64,000 nt of DNA from Streptomyces sp. NBC_00483 (GCF_036013745.1 NZ_CP107880.1:9176001-9240000), one strand, 5' to 3'. Positions 40,627-49,961 are shown, counted from the stretch's first letter. The notes: generated by a model not told the origin, from the letters alone. Numbers and translations: made by a program.

Positions 40627-41586
40627 GTGAACCTGCCCGGGACCAGAACCCGACCGCGGCTCGCCGCCCTCGTCCTGCTGCCGCTCCTCGCTCTGACCGC
40701 CTGCGGCTCGGGAGACACCGACACCGACGGCGCGGCCGGGGCGGGTGCACAGGCGGCCGCCGCACCGAGCGGCAACCCGGTCGCCACCGTCCGCAAGGTG
40801 GAATCCGCCGCCAAGCTGCTCCCCGCCGACGTCCGCAAGAAGGGCACGTTGCGCATCGGCAGCTCGACCGGAGGCCCGCCCGCCGCGTACTACCCGAACG
40901 GCACCGGCAAGAAGGCCGTGGGCCAGGACATCGACCTCGCCGACGCCGCGGCCAAGGTCCTCGGCATCCAACTCCGGCGCCAGGACGCCTCGTTCGAGAC
41001 GATCCTCCCGGCCCTCGAGAGCGGCAAGTACGACCTCGGCACCGGCAACTTCGGTGTCACCGGCGAGCGCCTGAAGACCATCGACTTCGTCACCTACATC
41101 AACGACGGCCAGGGCTTCGCGGTCAAGACGGGTGACACCTCGTTCGGCAAGAAGATCACCGACCTCGCGCAGCTCTGCGGCCGGAACATCGGCGTCGGCG
41201 CGGGCACCACGTTCGAGGCGACCCTCGACGCGGAGAAGGCACGCTGCACCAAGGCCGGCAAGAAGCCGTACGACGTGCAGGTCTTCTCCGACAACGGCGC
41301 CACCCTCACCGCGCTCCAGCAGGGCCGCATCGACGTGATCATGTCGACCATCAACGGCCTGCGCCACCAGGCGAGCAAGTCCGCCTCCCGGACCACCTTC
41401 CTCGGAGAGTTCCACCGACTCGACGTCGGCTTCGCCTTCAAGAAGGACTCCCGGCTCACCAAGGCCTTCCAGGTCGCCGTCAACGAGCTGATCAAGGACG
41501 GGACGTACGAGCGGATCCTCAAGAAGTGGGGCACGTCCGAGTCCGCGATCGAGACATCACGGATCAACCCGCCCGAGCACACCTGA
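40627..41586 (+). CDS. Polar amino acid ABC transporter substrate-binding lipoprotein
   Basis: 319 residues from the GTG at 40627 (AAAGG ten bases upstream). Lipoprotein signal LLPLLALTAC with Cys26, then an SBP family 3 fold: KKGTLRIGSSTGGPPAAYYPNG, VGQDIDLADAAAKVLGIQL, SFETILPALESGKYDLGTGNFGVTGERLKTIDFV. It would deliver a polar amino acid, probably a sulfur-containing one, to the permease encoded divergently at 39035-40039. Expression is probably conditional on the leader and attenuator just upstream. Confidence 0.87.
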   Translation: MNLPGTRTRPRLAALVLLPLLALTACGSGDTDTDGAAGAGAQAAAAPSGNPVATVRKVESAAKLLPADVRKKGTLRIGSSTGGPPAAYYPNGTGKKAVGQDIDLADAAAKVLGIQLRRQDASFETILPALESGKYDLGTGNFGVTGERLKTIDFVTYINDGQGFAVKTGDTSFGKKITDLAQLCGRNIGVGAGTTFEATLDAEKARCTKAGKKPYDVQVFSDNGATLTALQQGRIDVIMSTINGLRHQASKSASRTTFLGEFHRLDVGFAFKKDSRLTKAFQVAVNELIKDGTYERILKKWGTSESAIETSRINPPEHT

Positions 41587-41608
41587 CAACGGGGAGCGGG
41601 ACGCACCC

Positions 41609-41650
41609 GCCCGGGTGCGGAAAACCGACAACGGCTCTCCGCACCCGGGC
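41609..41650. terminator. Bidirectional terminator
   Basis: GCCCGGGTGCGG and CCGCACCCGGGC pair perfectly over 12 bases with an 18-base loop, between the convergent binding-protein and GH84 genes. Confidence 0.82.
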
Positions 41651-41667
41651 AGTTCACGGCCCCACGC

Positions 41668-44454
41668 CTACTTAACGATCACCTCGCTCAGCACCGGAGC
41701 CGCCGAGCCGTCACCCCACACCAGCCACACCGCGTCCGCACTCGCCCCGGCGGGCGCGGGCAGGGTGGTGACGGAACCGTCGAGCGGGCCGAGGTCCTGC
41801 CATGTGCCGTTGACGCGCAGCTGCACCTGCGCCTTCGACGACGTCGCGTCGTCCGGGCGCAGCACCGTCACCGAGGACACGGCGCGCGGCGCCGGGTACG
41901 TCACGGTGACGGCGTCGTCCGAGGCCGGGGCGGAGGCGGCGCGGTAGGCGCTCTCGGGGAGGCCGTCCGCCGCCGCGGCAAGGCTGCTGCCCTCCGCCGC
42001 GGCCGGGCCGCCGCTCACCGTCGGGCGGTCCGTACGTGCCACCGTGAACTCGCGGACGATCAGCCAGTTCGTCTGGTCGGCGCTCGCGCGGGCGCGCACG
42101 TACCGGGCGGTCGTGCCGCTCGGCGCGTCCGCCGTCCACGTCGCCTTCCCGCTGAACTCCGCGCCCAGCGCGTGCCACGTCGTGCCGTCCGACGAGTACT
42201 CGAGGACACCCTTGTGCAGATAGTCCTCGGTGCTCCCGGACTTGCCCATGGTCACCGTCACCGAACCGAGCGGCTGCTCACCGCCCAGGTCGACACCGAC
42301 ACCCTCGCCCGTCTTCGGCGCCCGGCCGCTCCAGAAGTACGTGGAGTCGTCGCCGTCGGTCATCCGGTCGGCCGTGTTGCCGTTGTAGACCGGCAGCCCG
42401 GTCGTGCCGGTCGGCTGCGGCGGCAGGCCGAGCCCCTTGTTGGACGTGTCCCGCACCTTCGCGAAGAACGGTTCGAGCACACCCTCACCGACGACCACCG
42501 GCACCTTGTTGCCGTTGAGGTCGGTGTACCGGTACGACTTCGCCTTCGTGACCAGATCGGGCAGCTGCTGACGGAGCGTCCAGGCCGCGTCGGTGTGCCC
42601 GGCGCGCTGCTCCTCCAGCATCCGCACCGCCGCGACCCCGGCCCTGCCCCACGCCTGAGCGGAGTCCAGCCACGGCCCGGAGTCCTCGACGAAGCCCTTC
42701 TCGACGCCGTCGCGAATCGTCGCCGGCGCGTCCCGCAGCGCCGCGAACGCCGCCGTCAGCCGGGACGCCGGGACGGAACCGTCCCAGTACCCCTTCATCA
42801 ACTTCGACAGCTCCGGCGCCTCCACGGAGTCCATCCGCGAGCTGTGGTTGAGGTCAGTGAACGCCCGCAGCGCCCGCGCGACCTTGGCGTTCCCACCGGC
42901 CGTCTCCTCGACGGCAGCGCGGTAGGAGACGTCGGCGTCGTACGCCGAGTCGTTCCATGTGTAGTCGGCGACGGTGTGCAGGGCGAGCTTCGAGGCGTAC
43001 GGCTGGATCATCGGGTTGGCGGTGATCCCGGCCAGTTCCTCGGCAAGCCCCTTCTCGCGTCCGCTGAACGGGCCGAGGAACAGCCGCCCGGTGGCGAAGT
43101 CGTTGACGGGATAGTTGTCCCACGTCAGGATCTCGTGCCCGAAGACCGCCTTGGCCCGCTTCGCCTGAGCCACCGTCATCGTCGGCGCCACGACACCCTC
43201 GCCCGTCCACTCGACGAGCACATCCTTGTCGAGCTGCCCGGCGATCGCCGTCTTGTACGGCGTGGAGGTGGTGTTGTAGTACTCCGTCGGCACCATCTGC
43301 AGCGGCAGGGCGCCGTCATGGGTCTTGATGAACTGCTGGTTGACCCGGTTGAGCAGATACGCCTGCGCCTGACCGGCGGCGCCTCCGCCGGTGCCCCACT
43401 TCGTCTTGTCCGCGTCGCAGTTCCAGTCGGTGTAGCTGATGTCGTCCAGCGGCACCGCGAACTGCCGCACCCCGATGTCCCACAGCGTCTGGAACTTGTC
43501 GGTGAGCGCCTTGAGGTCGTCGTCGGAGCTGTAACAGACGCTCAGACCGGGGGAGAGGGCATAGGTGAACTCGACGTGCTTCGCGCGCGCCCGTTCCACC
43601 AACTCCTTGATCTGGTCGAGCTGTTCGGGCGGGTACGGGTCGCGCCACTTGGCGCGCAGATACGGATCGTCCTTCGGCGAGTACACGTAGATGTTCATCT
43701 TGTGCTCGCCGTAGTAGTCGAGCTGGTCCAGGCGCGCCTCGTGCGACCACGGGGTGCCGTAGAAGCCCTCGATGACACCGCGCACCGGCGTCGCCGGCCA
43801 GTCGCGCACGGCCAGTCCGCGCACGGTGGCGCCGGGGGTCTTGCGGTGCGGCAGCACCTGGCGCAGCGACTGCGCCGCGTAGTACGTGCCGGTCGGATCG
43901 GCGCCGGACAGCACGATGCGGCCCGCGCCCTTGCCGCCCATGGCGAGGACGTAACCCTCGGCGGCGAGCCCGGCCGGACCGTCGGTGCGCAGGGCGTCGA
44001 GTGCGCCCGCGGAGGCCGGGTTCTCGGAGGGGCCACCGACGTAGACCGTCAGCGAACCGGAGCCCGCGGGAGCCTTCCGCGTGGTGGTGACATCCCGCGC
44101 GCCGGCCGCCTTCAGTACGGCGGTGGTCAGTTGCACGGCGGCCGGGTCGGACTTCGCGCCGGTGACGACCGTGACGGCGGGGGTGATGATGACCCGGTCG
44201 GAGCGTTGCTGCTCGCTGTGCGGGGCGGGGGTGATGGCGGGCGCGCCGTCATCGGCCCCGGCTCCGGACCCGGACCCTGATCCGGCGGCGGCCGGGCCCG
44301 AGCCGAATGTCAGGGGAGCGGCGGCCAGGGCCGCCACGGCGAGGACGGCGATGAGCGGCGTCCTGCGGGATCTGTCAGTTCTGCGGGATCCGTCAGTCCT
44401 GTGCGACCTGTGCGACCTGTGCAATACGTGCGATCTGTGCTTCGTGCGGAACAT
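41668..44454 (-). CDS. Secreted GH84 beta-N-acetylglucosaminidase (hyaluronidase-like)
   Basis: 928 residues. Unusual Arg/His/Ser-rich N-terminus (HRSHRSHRTDGSRRTDRSRR) followed by a signal peptide to about residue 57. Then a GH20b-like domain (90-220), the GH84 catalytic barrel beginning GVIEGFYGTPWSHEARLDQL, with the paired catalytic Asp337-Asp338 (FAVPLDDIS), a helical region, and a C-terminal F5/8 type C (discoidin) domain at about 680-800 (YNGNTADRMTDGDDSTYFWSG), then a further beta-rich tail. It removes terminal beta-GlcNAc from glycans by substrate-assisted catalysis outside the cell. The gene is monocistronic. Confidence 0.9.
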   Translation of the reverse strand: MFRTKHRSHVLHRSHRSHRTDGSRRTDRSRRTPLIAVLAVAALAAAPLTFGSGPAAAGSGSGSGAGADDGAPAITPAPHSEQQRSDRVIITPAVTVVTGAKSDPAAVQLTTAVLKAAGARDVTTTRKAPAGSGSLTVYVGGPSENPASAGALDALRTDGPAGLAAEGYVLAMGGKGAGRIVLSGADPTGTYYAAQSLRQVLPHRKTPGATVRGLAVRDWPATPVRGVIEGFYGTPWSHEARLDQLDYYGEHKMNIYVYSPKDDPYLRAKWRDPYPPEQLDQIKELVERARAKHVEFTYALSPGLSVCYSSDDDLKALTDKFQTLWDIGVRQFAVPLDDISYTDWNCDADKTKWGTGGGAAGQAQAYLLNRVNQQFIKTHDGALPLQMVPTEYYNTTSTPYKTAIAGQLDKDVLVEWTGEGVVAPTMTVAQAKRAKAVFGHEILTWDNYPVNDFATGRLFLGPFSGREKGLAEELAGITANPMIQPYASKLALHTVADYTWNDSAYDADVSYRAAVEETAGGNAKVARALRAFTDLNHSSRMDSVEAPELSKLMKGYWDGSVPASRLTAAFAALRDAPATIRDGVEKGFVEDSGPWLDSAQAWGRAGVAAVRMLEEQRAGHTDAAWTLRQQLPDLVTKAKSYRYTDLNGNKVPVVVGEGVLEPFFAKVRDTSNKGLGLPPQPTGTTGLPVYNGNTADRMTDGDDSTYFWSGRAPKTGEGVGVDLGGEQPLGSVTVTMGKSGSTEDYLHKGVLEYSSDGTTWHALGAEFSGKATWTADAPSGTTARYVRARASADQTNWLIVREFTVARTDRPTVSGGPAAAEGSSLAAAADGLPESAYRAASAPASDDAVTVTYPAPRAVSSVTVLRPDDATSSKAQVQLRVNGTWQDLGPLDGSVTTLPAPAGASADAVWLVWGDGSAAPVLSEVIVK
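44390..44440. repeat. 9-bp repeats in the start of the GH84 gene
   Basis: Several TGTGCGACC-like units (also TGCGATCTG, TGCGGGATC) encode the HRSHRTDGSRRT-type run ahead of the signal peptide hydrophobic core. Confidence 0.75.
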
Positions 44455-44672
44455 GAGTGAACCTCCACGGTTGGCACATGCAACGTGCTCTAGCGGACTA
44501 GACCACCTTGCTGATGCAGTGTCAATGTTGCGTGAAAGGACGGGAGTTCAAGCAGTTTCACGCATCGCGGTGCTCGGCTCCGCCGACCCTCATCGCGGCG
44601 CCGAGCACCAACAGGCCCTGTGCAGTCAGCTCCTATCGGGGCAGGACTGAACCGCCTGTCCGGGAACTGCAA

Positions 44673-45587
44673 TTAGCCGAGCGTCAGCCTCACCTGCACC
44701 GGCAGATGGTCACTCGGGAACTGGCCGTTCTTCTCATACGTGTTGATGGACGCGGAGTGCACGGTCACGCCCGGCGTGGCGAGGATCCAGTCGATGCGGT
44801 CGCCGTCAGGGACGAGCGGCTTGTAACCGTGGAACGTGGCGTAGAGCTTGCTGCGTTGGGCGGCCGCGTCCCAGGTGTCCTTGAGGCCCGTGGCGAGGAG
44901 CTGGTCGTAGACCGGGTTGCCGTGCGCGGCCACGTTGAAGTCGCCGGTCATCAGCAGCGGCAGGGACTTGTCGAGCGCCGCGATCCGCGAGGCGATCAGC
45001 TCCGCCGACTTCACGCGGGACACCTGGACCTGGTGGTCGAAGTGGGTGTTGAGGAGGTAGAACTCCTTGCCGCCCTCGGTGAGGTCGGCGAAGCGCACCC
45101 ATGTGGCCATCCGGATCACCGAGTTGCCCCAGGTCTTCGAGCCGATCAGCTCCGGGGTGTCGGAGAGCCAGAAGTGGTCGAACTCGACCGGGCGCAGGCG
45201 TCGCGTGTCGTAGAAGACGGTGCCGAACTCGTCCCGGCTGCCGCCCGCTCTGCCCGTGCCGATCCAGGCGTAGTGCTCACCCAAGTCTTCGTGAATGTCC
45301 TGGAGTTGGTGGTACAGGCCCTCCTGGGTGCCGATGACGTGCGGCCGTTCCTTGCGGAGCAGTTCGCGCATCACCGGGCGGCGGTCGGCCCAGGAGTGGG
45401 GCGAGGTGTCGGAGGCGTAGCGGAGGTTGAACGTCATGACGTGCAGACGCCCTCCGCGGCCCGACGTCGCGGCGCCCGCGGGCGCCGCGACGGTGGTGGT
45501 CACCGCCGCGGCGGCGGGAAGCGCCGCGGCCACGGCGAGTACGGCACGCAGTCCGTGGCGGCGTGTGAGGCGGGGGTGCTCGGTCAT
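44673..45587 (-). CDS. Exported endonuclease/exonuclease/phosphatase family hydrolase
   Basis: 304 residues. Tat-like signal (TRRHGLRAVLAVAAALPAAA, cleavage near residue 40). The EEP metal-dependent phosphodiesterase fold is complete: MTFNLRY, ERPHVIGTQEG (metal-binding Glu), LLNTHFDHQ, LMTGDFNV, RIDWILATPG and SDHLPVQVRL (catalytic His). Members include DNase I-like enzymes, sphingomyelinases and inositol phosphatases; this exported type might release phosphate from extracellular phosphodiesters or glycans. Substrate not identifiable. Confidence 0.87.
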   Translation of the reverse strand: MTEHPRLTRRHGLRAVLAVAAALPAAAAVTTTVAAPAGAATSGRGGRLHVMTFNLRYASDTSPHSWADRRPVMRELLRKERPHVIGTQEGLYHQLQDIHEDLGEHYAWIGTGRAGGSRDEFGTVFYDTRRLRPVEFDHFWLSDTPELIGSKTWGNSVIRMATWVRFADLTEGGKEFYLLNTHFDHQVQVSRVKSAELIASRIAALDKSLPLLMTGDFNVAAHGNPVYDQLLATGLKDTWDAAAQRSKLYATFHGYKPLVPDGDRIDWILATPGVTVHSASINTYEKNGQFPSDHLPVQVRLTLG

Positions 45588-45742
45588 GGGTCCTCCTGGT
45601 GCGTCGAGGTCTGGGCAGGGGACCCACGGTGGCGGGCTCGGGTGAGGCGGAGGTGAACGCTCGGCGGCGGTGGATGTGACGTCTGTGGGCCCTTGACTCC
45701 TAAGTGCCCAGGGGCTGTTGGCGTGAAGCGGGGGACGGGGAA

Positions 45743-46660
45743 CTATGCGCGGGGCGGGACGGCCTCGTGGGAGCGGGTGGCCGCCAGGCTGGAGAGGAGC
45801 TTGAGGCGCTCTTCGGAGGTGGTGCCGGGTTCGGCCGAGTAGAGCGTCAGGTCGTGGACCGCGCGGCTCGCCATCGGCAGATCCAGGGAGAGGTAGGAGA
45901 GTTCCAGGTCACCGACGTCGGGGTGGCGCAGCCGTTTGATGCCTTCGTGGCGGATGCGGACGTCGTGGGCGGCCCACTGGGAGCGGAACTCGGGGCTCAG
46001 CGTGGACAGTTCACCGATGAGTTCGCGCAGCGCCCGGTCGTGGGGCTCGCGGCCGGCCTCGGCGCGCAGCAGGGCGGTGGTCGCGACGGTGGCGGCGTCC
46101 CAGTCGACGAAGAAGTCCTGCGATCCGGGGTCGAGGAAGATGTAGCGGGCGATGTTGGGGCGGCCCTGCTTGTCGGTGGTGGGGCTGGCGAACATCGGTG
46201 TGTGCAGGGCGTGGGCCAGCGCGTTGTGGGCGATGACGTCCTGGCGGCCGTTGCGTACGAAGGCCGAGGACATGGTCATCGAGTCGAGCATCCACTGGAC
46301 GCGCGGCGGCACGGCGACGTCTCGGCGGCGGGACGGCGCCCGGCGGGCGGGCCTGGCGGCGCGGGCCAGGTCGAACAGATAGGTGCGCTCGTCCTCGTCC
46401 AGTTGCAGGGCCTGCGCGACCGCGGCGAGCACGTCCTCGGACACGCCGCCGATGTGGCCCTTCTCCAGCCGCGTGTACCACTCGGTGCTGACACCCGCCA
46501 GCACGGCGACCTCCTCGCGCCGCAGCCCGGGCACGCGCCGCCGGGTACTGGTGGGCAGCCCGGCCTGCTCCGGGGTGATCCTGGCGCGTCGACTGGCGAG
46601 AAAGTCCCTGATCTCGCCGCGCTGGTCGCTTCGCTCGTCCATGCGTTCCACGGTAGCCAT
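45743..46660 (-). CDS. XRE-family regulator with MmyB-like ligand domain
   Basis: 305 residues from the ATG at 46660. N-terminal helix-turn-helix: GLPTSTRRRVPGLRREEVAVLAGVSTEWYTRLEKG; then a C-terminal MmyB-like PAS-type domain (IAHNALAHALHTPMFAS, GSQDFFVDWDAATVATTALLRAEAGREPHD). This architecture is abundant in streptomycetes, usually encoded beside a divergent oxidoreductase or transporter that it represses. The divergent MFS, alcohol dehydrogenase and SDR genes are the probable targets. GAAAC-ACCG-GTTTC (46722-46735) in the intergenic region could be its operator. Confidence 0.87.
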   Translation of the reverse strand: MATVERMDERSDQRGEIRDFLASRRARITPEQAGLPTSTRRRVPGLRREEVAVLAGVSTEWYTRLEKGHIGGVSEDVLAAVAQALQLDEDERTYLFDLARAARPARRAPSRRRDVAVPPRVQWMLDSMTMSSAFVRNGRQDVIAHNALAHALHTPMFASPTTDKQGRPNIARYIFLDPGSQDFFVDWDAATVATTALLRAEAGREPHDRALRELIGELSTLSPEFRSQWAAHDVRIRHEGIKRLRHPDVGDLELSYLSLDLPMASRAVHDLTLYSAEPGTTSEERLKLLSSLAATRSHEAVPPRA

Positions 46661-46803
46661 GGGCCGCCGCCGAGGGAGGTCGAGCTTGTACCCCCTATAA
46701 ACGCAACCTTCCCCACCTGCGGAAACACCGGTTTCGTGGAACCAGCACGGCACAGAGGCGCCGCGAACAGGCGCTGCACAGAGTCACCCCACGGAGTTGA
46801 TGC

Positions 46804-48048
46804 ATGAGTACGCGAGGAGGAACCCTCCACGCCCCCACGGACGGCCGGACAGCCCAGACCCGGTCGGCGCCGTCCGCCCGCCTCCCGCTCGTCGTGTACG
46901 TGCTGGCGATGGGCACGTTCCTGATGGGCACCACCGAATTCGTGGTCGCCGGGCTGCTGCCCGAGATCGCGGGAGACCTGCAGGTCGGCGTGGCGCGGAC
47001 GGGGCTCCTGATCACCGTCTTCGCCGTCGGGATGATCGTGGGCGCGCCGCTGATGGCGATGCTCACGCTGCGGCTGCCCAAGCGGCTGACCCTGATGCTG
47101 GCCCTGGGGGTCTTCGCCGTGGGCCACGTCGTCGTCGCCCTCGGCTCCAGCTTCCCGCTGCTGCTGGCGGCCCGGTTCCTGACCGCGATCGCCACGGGCG
47201 CGTTCTGGGCCGTGGCCAACGTGGCCGCCGCGCACGCCGCGGGACCCGCCGCGAACGCTCGCGCCCTGGGCCTCGTCGGGGCCGGGGCGATGCTCGCCAA
47301 CGTCGTCGGAGTGCCGCTGGGCGCGTTCGCCGGACAGGCCATGGGCTGGCGCGGCCCGTTCTGGGCCCTCGCGGCGCTCGCAGCGGCGGCCGTCGTCCTG
47401 ATCGCCCGCACCGTCCCGCACGACGGCCCGGACCGGCACGGCGGATCGATCCGCTCCGAGCTGTCGGCGCTGCGCTCCGGACGGCTCTGGCTGGTGCTGG
47501 CCGCCTGCGCCACCACGACCGGCGGTGTCCTGGCCGCGTACTCGTACATCGCGCCGCTGCTGACCGGCCGGTCCGGCCTCGCCTCCGGATACGTACCGCT
47601 GGTCCTGGTCGGCTTCGGTCTCGGCGCCCTCGCAGGGTCGCTCGTCGGCGGACGCCTGGGCGACCGCCGCCCCCACGTGGTGACCATCGTCGCCCCGACC
47701 GGGGCGACACTCCTGCTGCTGGCGATCTGCCTGCTGGCCGGCTCGGCCCCGGCGACGGTCGTGCTGGTCGCCCTGCTGGGCTTCTTCGGCCTCGGCGCCA
47801 ACCCGGTCCTGATCGCCCTCGCCGTCCGCTACGCCGACCGGGCCCCGGCGCTGGCCTCCGGCCTGACCGTCGCGGCCTTCAACCTCGGCACGGCCGTCGG
47901 ATCCTGGGCGGCCGGGCTCTCACTGGCCGGCCCGCTCGGCACGACCGGCCCCGCCGTCGTCGGCACGGCCGTCGCCGCGCTGACCCTGATCCCCGCGATC
48001 ATCATGGGTCTCAGGAGCCATCGCCGCCCAGCGCAGGCGCGTGCCTAG
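46804..48048 (+). CDS. MFS efflux transporter (Cmx/AraJ-like)
   Basis: 414 residues, 12 membrane segments. LAMGTFLMGTTEFVVAGLLPEIAGDLQV and RFLTAIATGAFWAVANVAA are characteristic of the DHA1 chloramphenicol/arabinose exporter group. ATG at 46804. The first gene of a plus-strand unit divergent from the XRE regulator. It probably exports a toxic small molecule. Confidence 0.87.
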   Translation: MSTRGGTLHAPTDGRTAQTRSAPSARLPLVVYVLAMGTFLMGTTEFVVAGLLPEIAGDLQVGVARTGLLITVFAVGMIVGAPLMAMLTLRLPKRLTLMLALGVFAVGHVVVALGSSFPLLLAARFLTAIATGAFWAVANVAAAHAAGPAANARALGLVGAGAMLANVVGVPLGAFAGQAMGWRGPFWALAALAAAAVVLIARTVPHDGPDRHGGSIRSELSALRSGRLWLVLAACATTTGGVLAAYSYIAPLLTGRSGLASGYVPLVLVGFGLGALAGSLVGGRLGDRRPHVVTIVAPTGATLLLLAICLLAGSAPATVVLVALLGFFGLGANPVLIALAVRYADRAPALASGLTVAAFNLGTAVGSWAAGLSLAGPLGTTGPAVVGTAVAALTLIPAIIMGLRSHRRPAQARA

Positions 48049-48088
48049 CCAGCGGCTCCGGGCCGGACGGACACCGCGTCCCTTGGGG

Positions 48089-48164
48089 CCCACCACACCG
48101 AACACACCGAACACGGAACGAGGAGACCCACCACACCGAACACACCGAACACGGAACGAGGAGA
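48089..48164 (+). repeat. Perfect 38-bp tandem duplication containing a ribosome binding site
   Basis: Two identical 38-base units, each ending in AACGAGGAGA, and then CCCACC before the ATG at 48171. Only the second AGGAGA is correctly spaced for the alcohol dehydrogenase; the first is a silent copy. The largest perfect duplication seen in this window. Confidence 0.97.
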
Positions 48165-48170
48165 CCCACC

Positions 48171-49193
48171 ATGCGTGGAGTAGTGATGCACAACGCCGGC
48201 GACGTCCGAGTGGAGGACCGCGAGGACCCGAAGATCCTCGAGCCCACCGACGCGATCGTGAAGCTGACCGCGACCTGCATCTGCGGCTCGGACCTGTGGC
48301 CGTACCGCGGGATCGAGCCCGTCGACCACACGCTCATGGGGCACGAGTACGTGGGTGTGGTCGAGGAGGTCGGTGACGCGGTCGAGACCGTCGGGCCCGG
48401 GGACTTCGTCGTCGGCTCGTTCGTCATCTCCGACAACACCTGCGAGATCTGCCGCGCCGGGTTCCAGTCCAAGTGCGTGCACGCCGAGTTCGTGCACGGC
48501 GGGATCGGCACGCAGGCCGAGAAGGCCCGCATCCCGCTGGCCGACGGCACCCTCGTCGCCACCCCGGGCCAACCCGCCCCGGAACTGATCCCTGCCCTGC
48601 TGGCCGCCTCCGACGTGCTGGGGACCGGCTGGTTCGCGGCCGTCGCAGCGGAGGCGGGACCCGGCAAGACCGTCGCGGTCGTCGGCGACGGCGCGGTCGG
48701 GCTCATGGCCGTCCTCGCCGCCGAACAACTGGGCGCCGAGCGCATCATCGCGATGTCCCGCCACCCGGAGCGGCAGAAGCTGGCCCGCTACTACGGTGCG
48801 ACCGACATCGTGGAGGAACGGGGCGACGAGGGCGTAGCGAAGATCAAGGAACTCACCGACGGCCTCGGCGCGCACTCCGTCGTCGAGGCGGTCGGCACGC
48901 AGGAGTCCTTCATGCAGGCCGTGGGCGCCACCCGCGGCGGCGGCCACCTGGGATACGTCGGCGTCAACCACGACGTCCGGATCCCCGGCATCGAGCTCTT
49001 CTTCGCCGGCATCCACACCCTCGGCGGACCCGCCCCCGTACGCCGTTTCCTTCCCGAACTGATCCAGCTGATCTGGAACCGGAAGATCGACCCCGGCAAG
49101 GTCTTCGACCTCACGCTGCCGCTGGAGCAGGCCCCCGAGGGCTACAAGGCGATGGACGAGCGACGGGCCACGAAGGTCCTGCTTACGCTGTGA
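48171..49193 (+). CDS. Zinc-dependent alcohol dehydrogenase family protein
   Basis: 340 residues of the medium-chain dehydrogenase/reductase family. Catalytic zinc ligands Cys38 (CICGSD) and His58-Glu59 (MGHEY). The structural-zinc lobe reads DNTCEICRAGFQSKC, so the first of the four usual cysteines is Asp. NAD(P)-binding AVVGDGAVGLMAVLAAEQLG. AGGAGA nine bases before the ATG. It probably detoxifies an alcohol or aldehyde together with the SDR that follows, under the XRE regulator. Substrate unknown. Confidence 0.88.
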   Translation: MRGVVMHNAGDVRVEDREDPKILEPTDAIVKLTATCICGSDLWPYRGIEPVDHTLMGHEYVGVVEEVGDAVETVGPGDFVVGSFVISDNTCEICRAGFQSKCVHAEFVHGGIGTQAEKARIPLADGTLVATPGQPAPELIPALLAASDVLGTGWFAAVAAEAGPGKTVAVVGDGAVGLMAVLAAEQLGAERIIAMSRHPERQKLARYYGATDIVEERGDEGVAKIKELTDGLGAHSVVEAVGTQESFMQAVGATRGGGHLGYVGVNHDVRIPGIELFFAGIHTLGGPAPVRRFLPELIQLIWNRKIDPGKVFDLTLPLEQAPEGYKAMDERRATKVLLTL

Positions 49194-49231
49194 ACGCTGT
49201 GACCCCCTACGGAACGCTGTGACCACCAACG
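49192..49231 (+). repeat. 20-bp tandem duplication at the ADH stop codon
   Basis: Two adjacent units GAACGCTGTGACCCCCTACG and a copy with two changes. The first contains part of the TGA stop of the dehydrogenase gene. Confidence 0.9.
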
Positions 49232-49247
49232 GACGGAGTACACGCAC

Positions 49248-49961
49248 ATGTCCCTGATCCTGGTGACGGGAGCCTCCACCGGCCTCGGACACGCGACGGC
49301 GGACGCGCTGGCCGGGGACGGGCACGACGTGGTCGTGCACGCCCGGACCCCGGCGCGCGTCGCCGCGCCGTCCGGGGCGGGCCGTTGGGCGGGCGTGGTC
49401 ACCGGGGACCTGGCCGAGACCGGCGAGATCCCCGAAGTCGCCCGGCAGGCCGCGGAGTTCGGCCGCTTCGACGCGGTCATCCACAACGCGGGCACCATGC
49501 ACAGCCCCGAGTCGGCCACGGTCAACACGGTCGCGCCGTACGTACTGACCGCCCTGATGGACAAGCCGTCCACGCTCATCTACCTGAGCAGCTCCATGCA
49601 CCGGGACGGTTCCACCGACCTCACGCGGCTGACCGAAGGCACGGCCACGTACAGCGACACCAAGCTGTGGGTGACCGCGCTGACCGTGGCCCTCGCGACC
49701 CGCTGGGAAGGGACGGCCGCGCATGCCGTCGACCCGGGCTGGGTCCCCACCCGCATGGGCGGCCCGGCGGCCACCGACGACCTGACGGCCGGTCACCGCA
49801 CCCAGACATGGCTGGGCACCCACACCGGCGTCACCCCGCCCACCGGCGGCTACTGGTACCACCGGCACACCGAGGACCCGCACCCAGCGGCGCGCGACCC
49901 GCGGTTCCAGGAACGGCTCCTGCGGGCGCTGCGGGACCTGACCGGGGTCGCGCTCGACTGA
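49248..49961 (+). CDS. SDR family NAD(P)-dependent oxidoreductase
   Basis: 237 residues. TGASTGLG (7-14), HNAG, catalytic YSDTK (Tyr-x3-Lys) preceded by LIYLSSSMH. The protein lacks the usual long substrate helices and resembles atypical SDRs found next to XRE-type regulators. ATG at 49248 with GGACGGAG upstream. Third gene of the MFS/ADH/SDR unit. Reaction unknown. Confidence 0.83.
   Translation: MSLILVTGASTGLGHATADALAGDGHDVVVHARTPARVAAPSGAGRWAGVVTGDLAETGEIPEVARQAAEFGRFDAVIHNAGTMHSPESATVNTVAPYVLTALMDKPSTLIYLSSSMHRDGSTDLTRLTEGTATYSDTKLWVTALTVALATRWEGTAAHAVDPGWVPTRMGGPAATDDLTAGHRTQTWLGTHTGVTPPTGGYWYHRHTEDPHPAARDPRFQERLLRALRDLTGVALD

Noticed and set aside
42172..44280. 702-codon plus-strand ORF opposite GH84
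   Set aside because: Antisense shadow with low-complexity composition and no recognisable domain.
48089..48164. CRISPR or attachment-site duplication
   Set aside because: Two contiguous perfect copies with no integrase, no mobile genes and no tRNA nearby; better explained as a tandem duplication.
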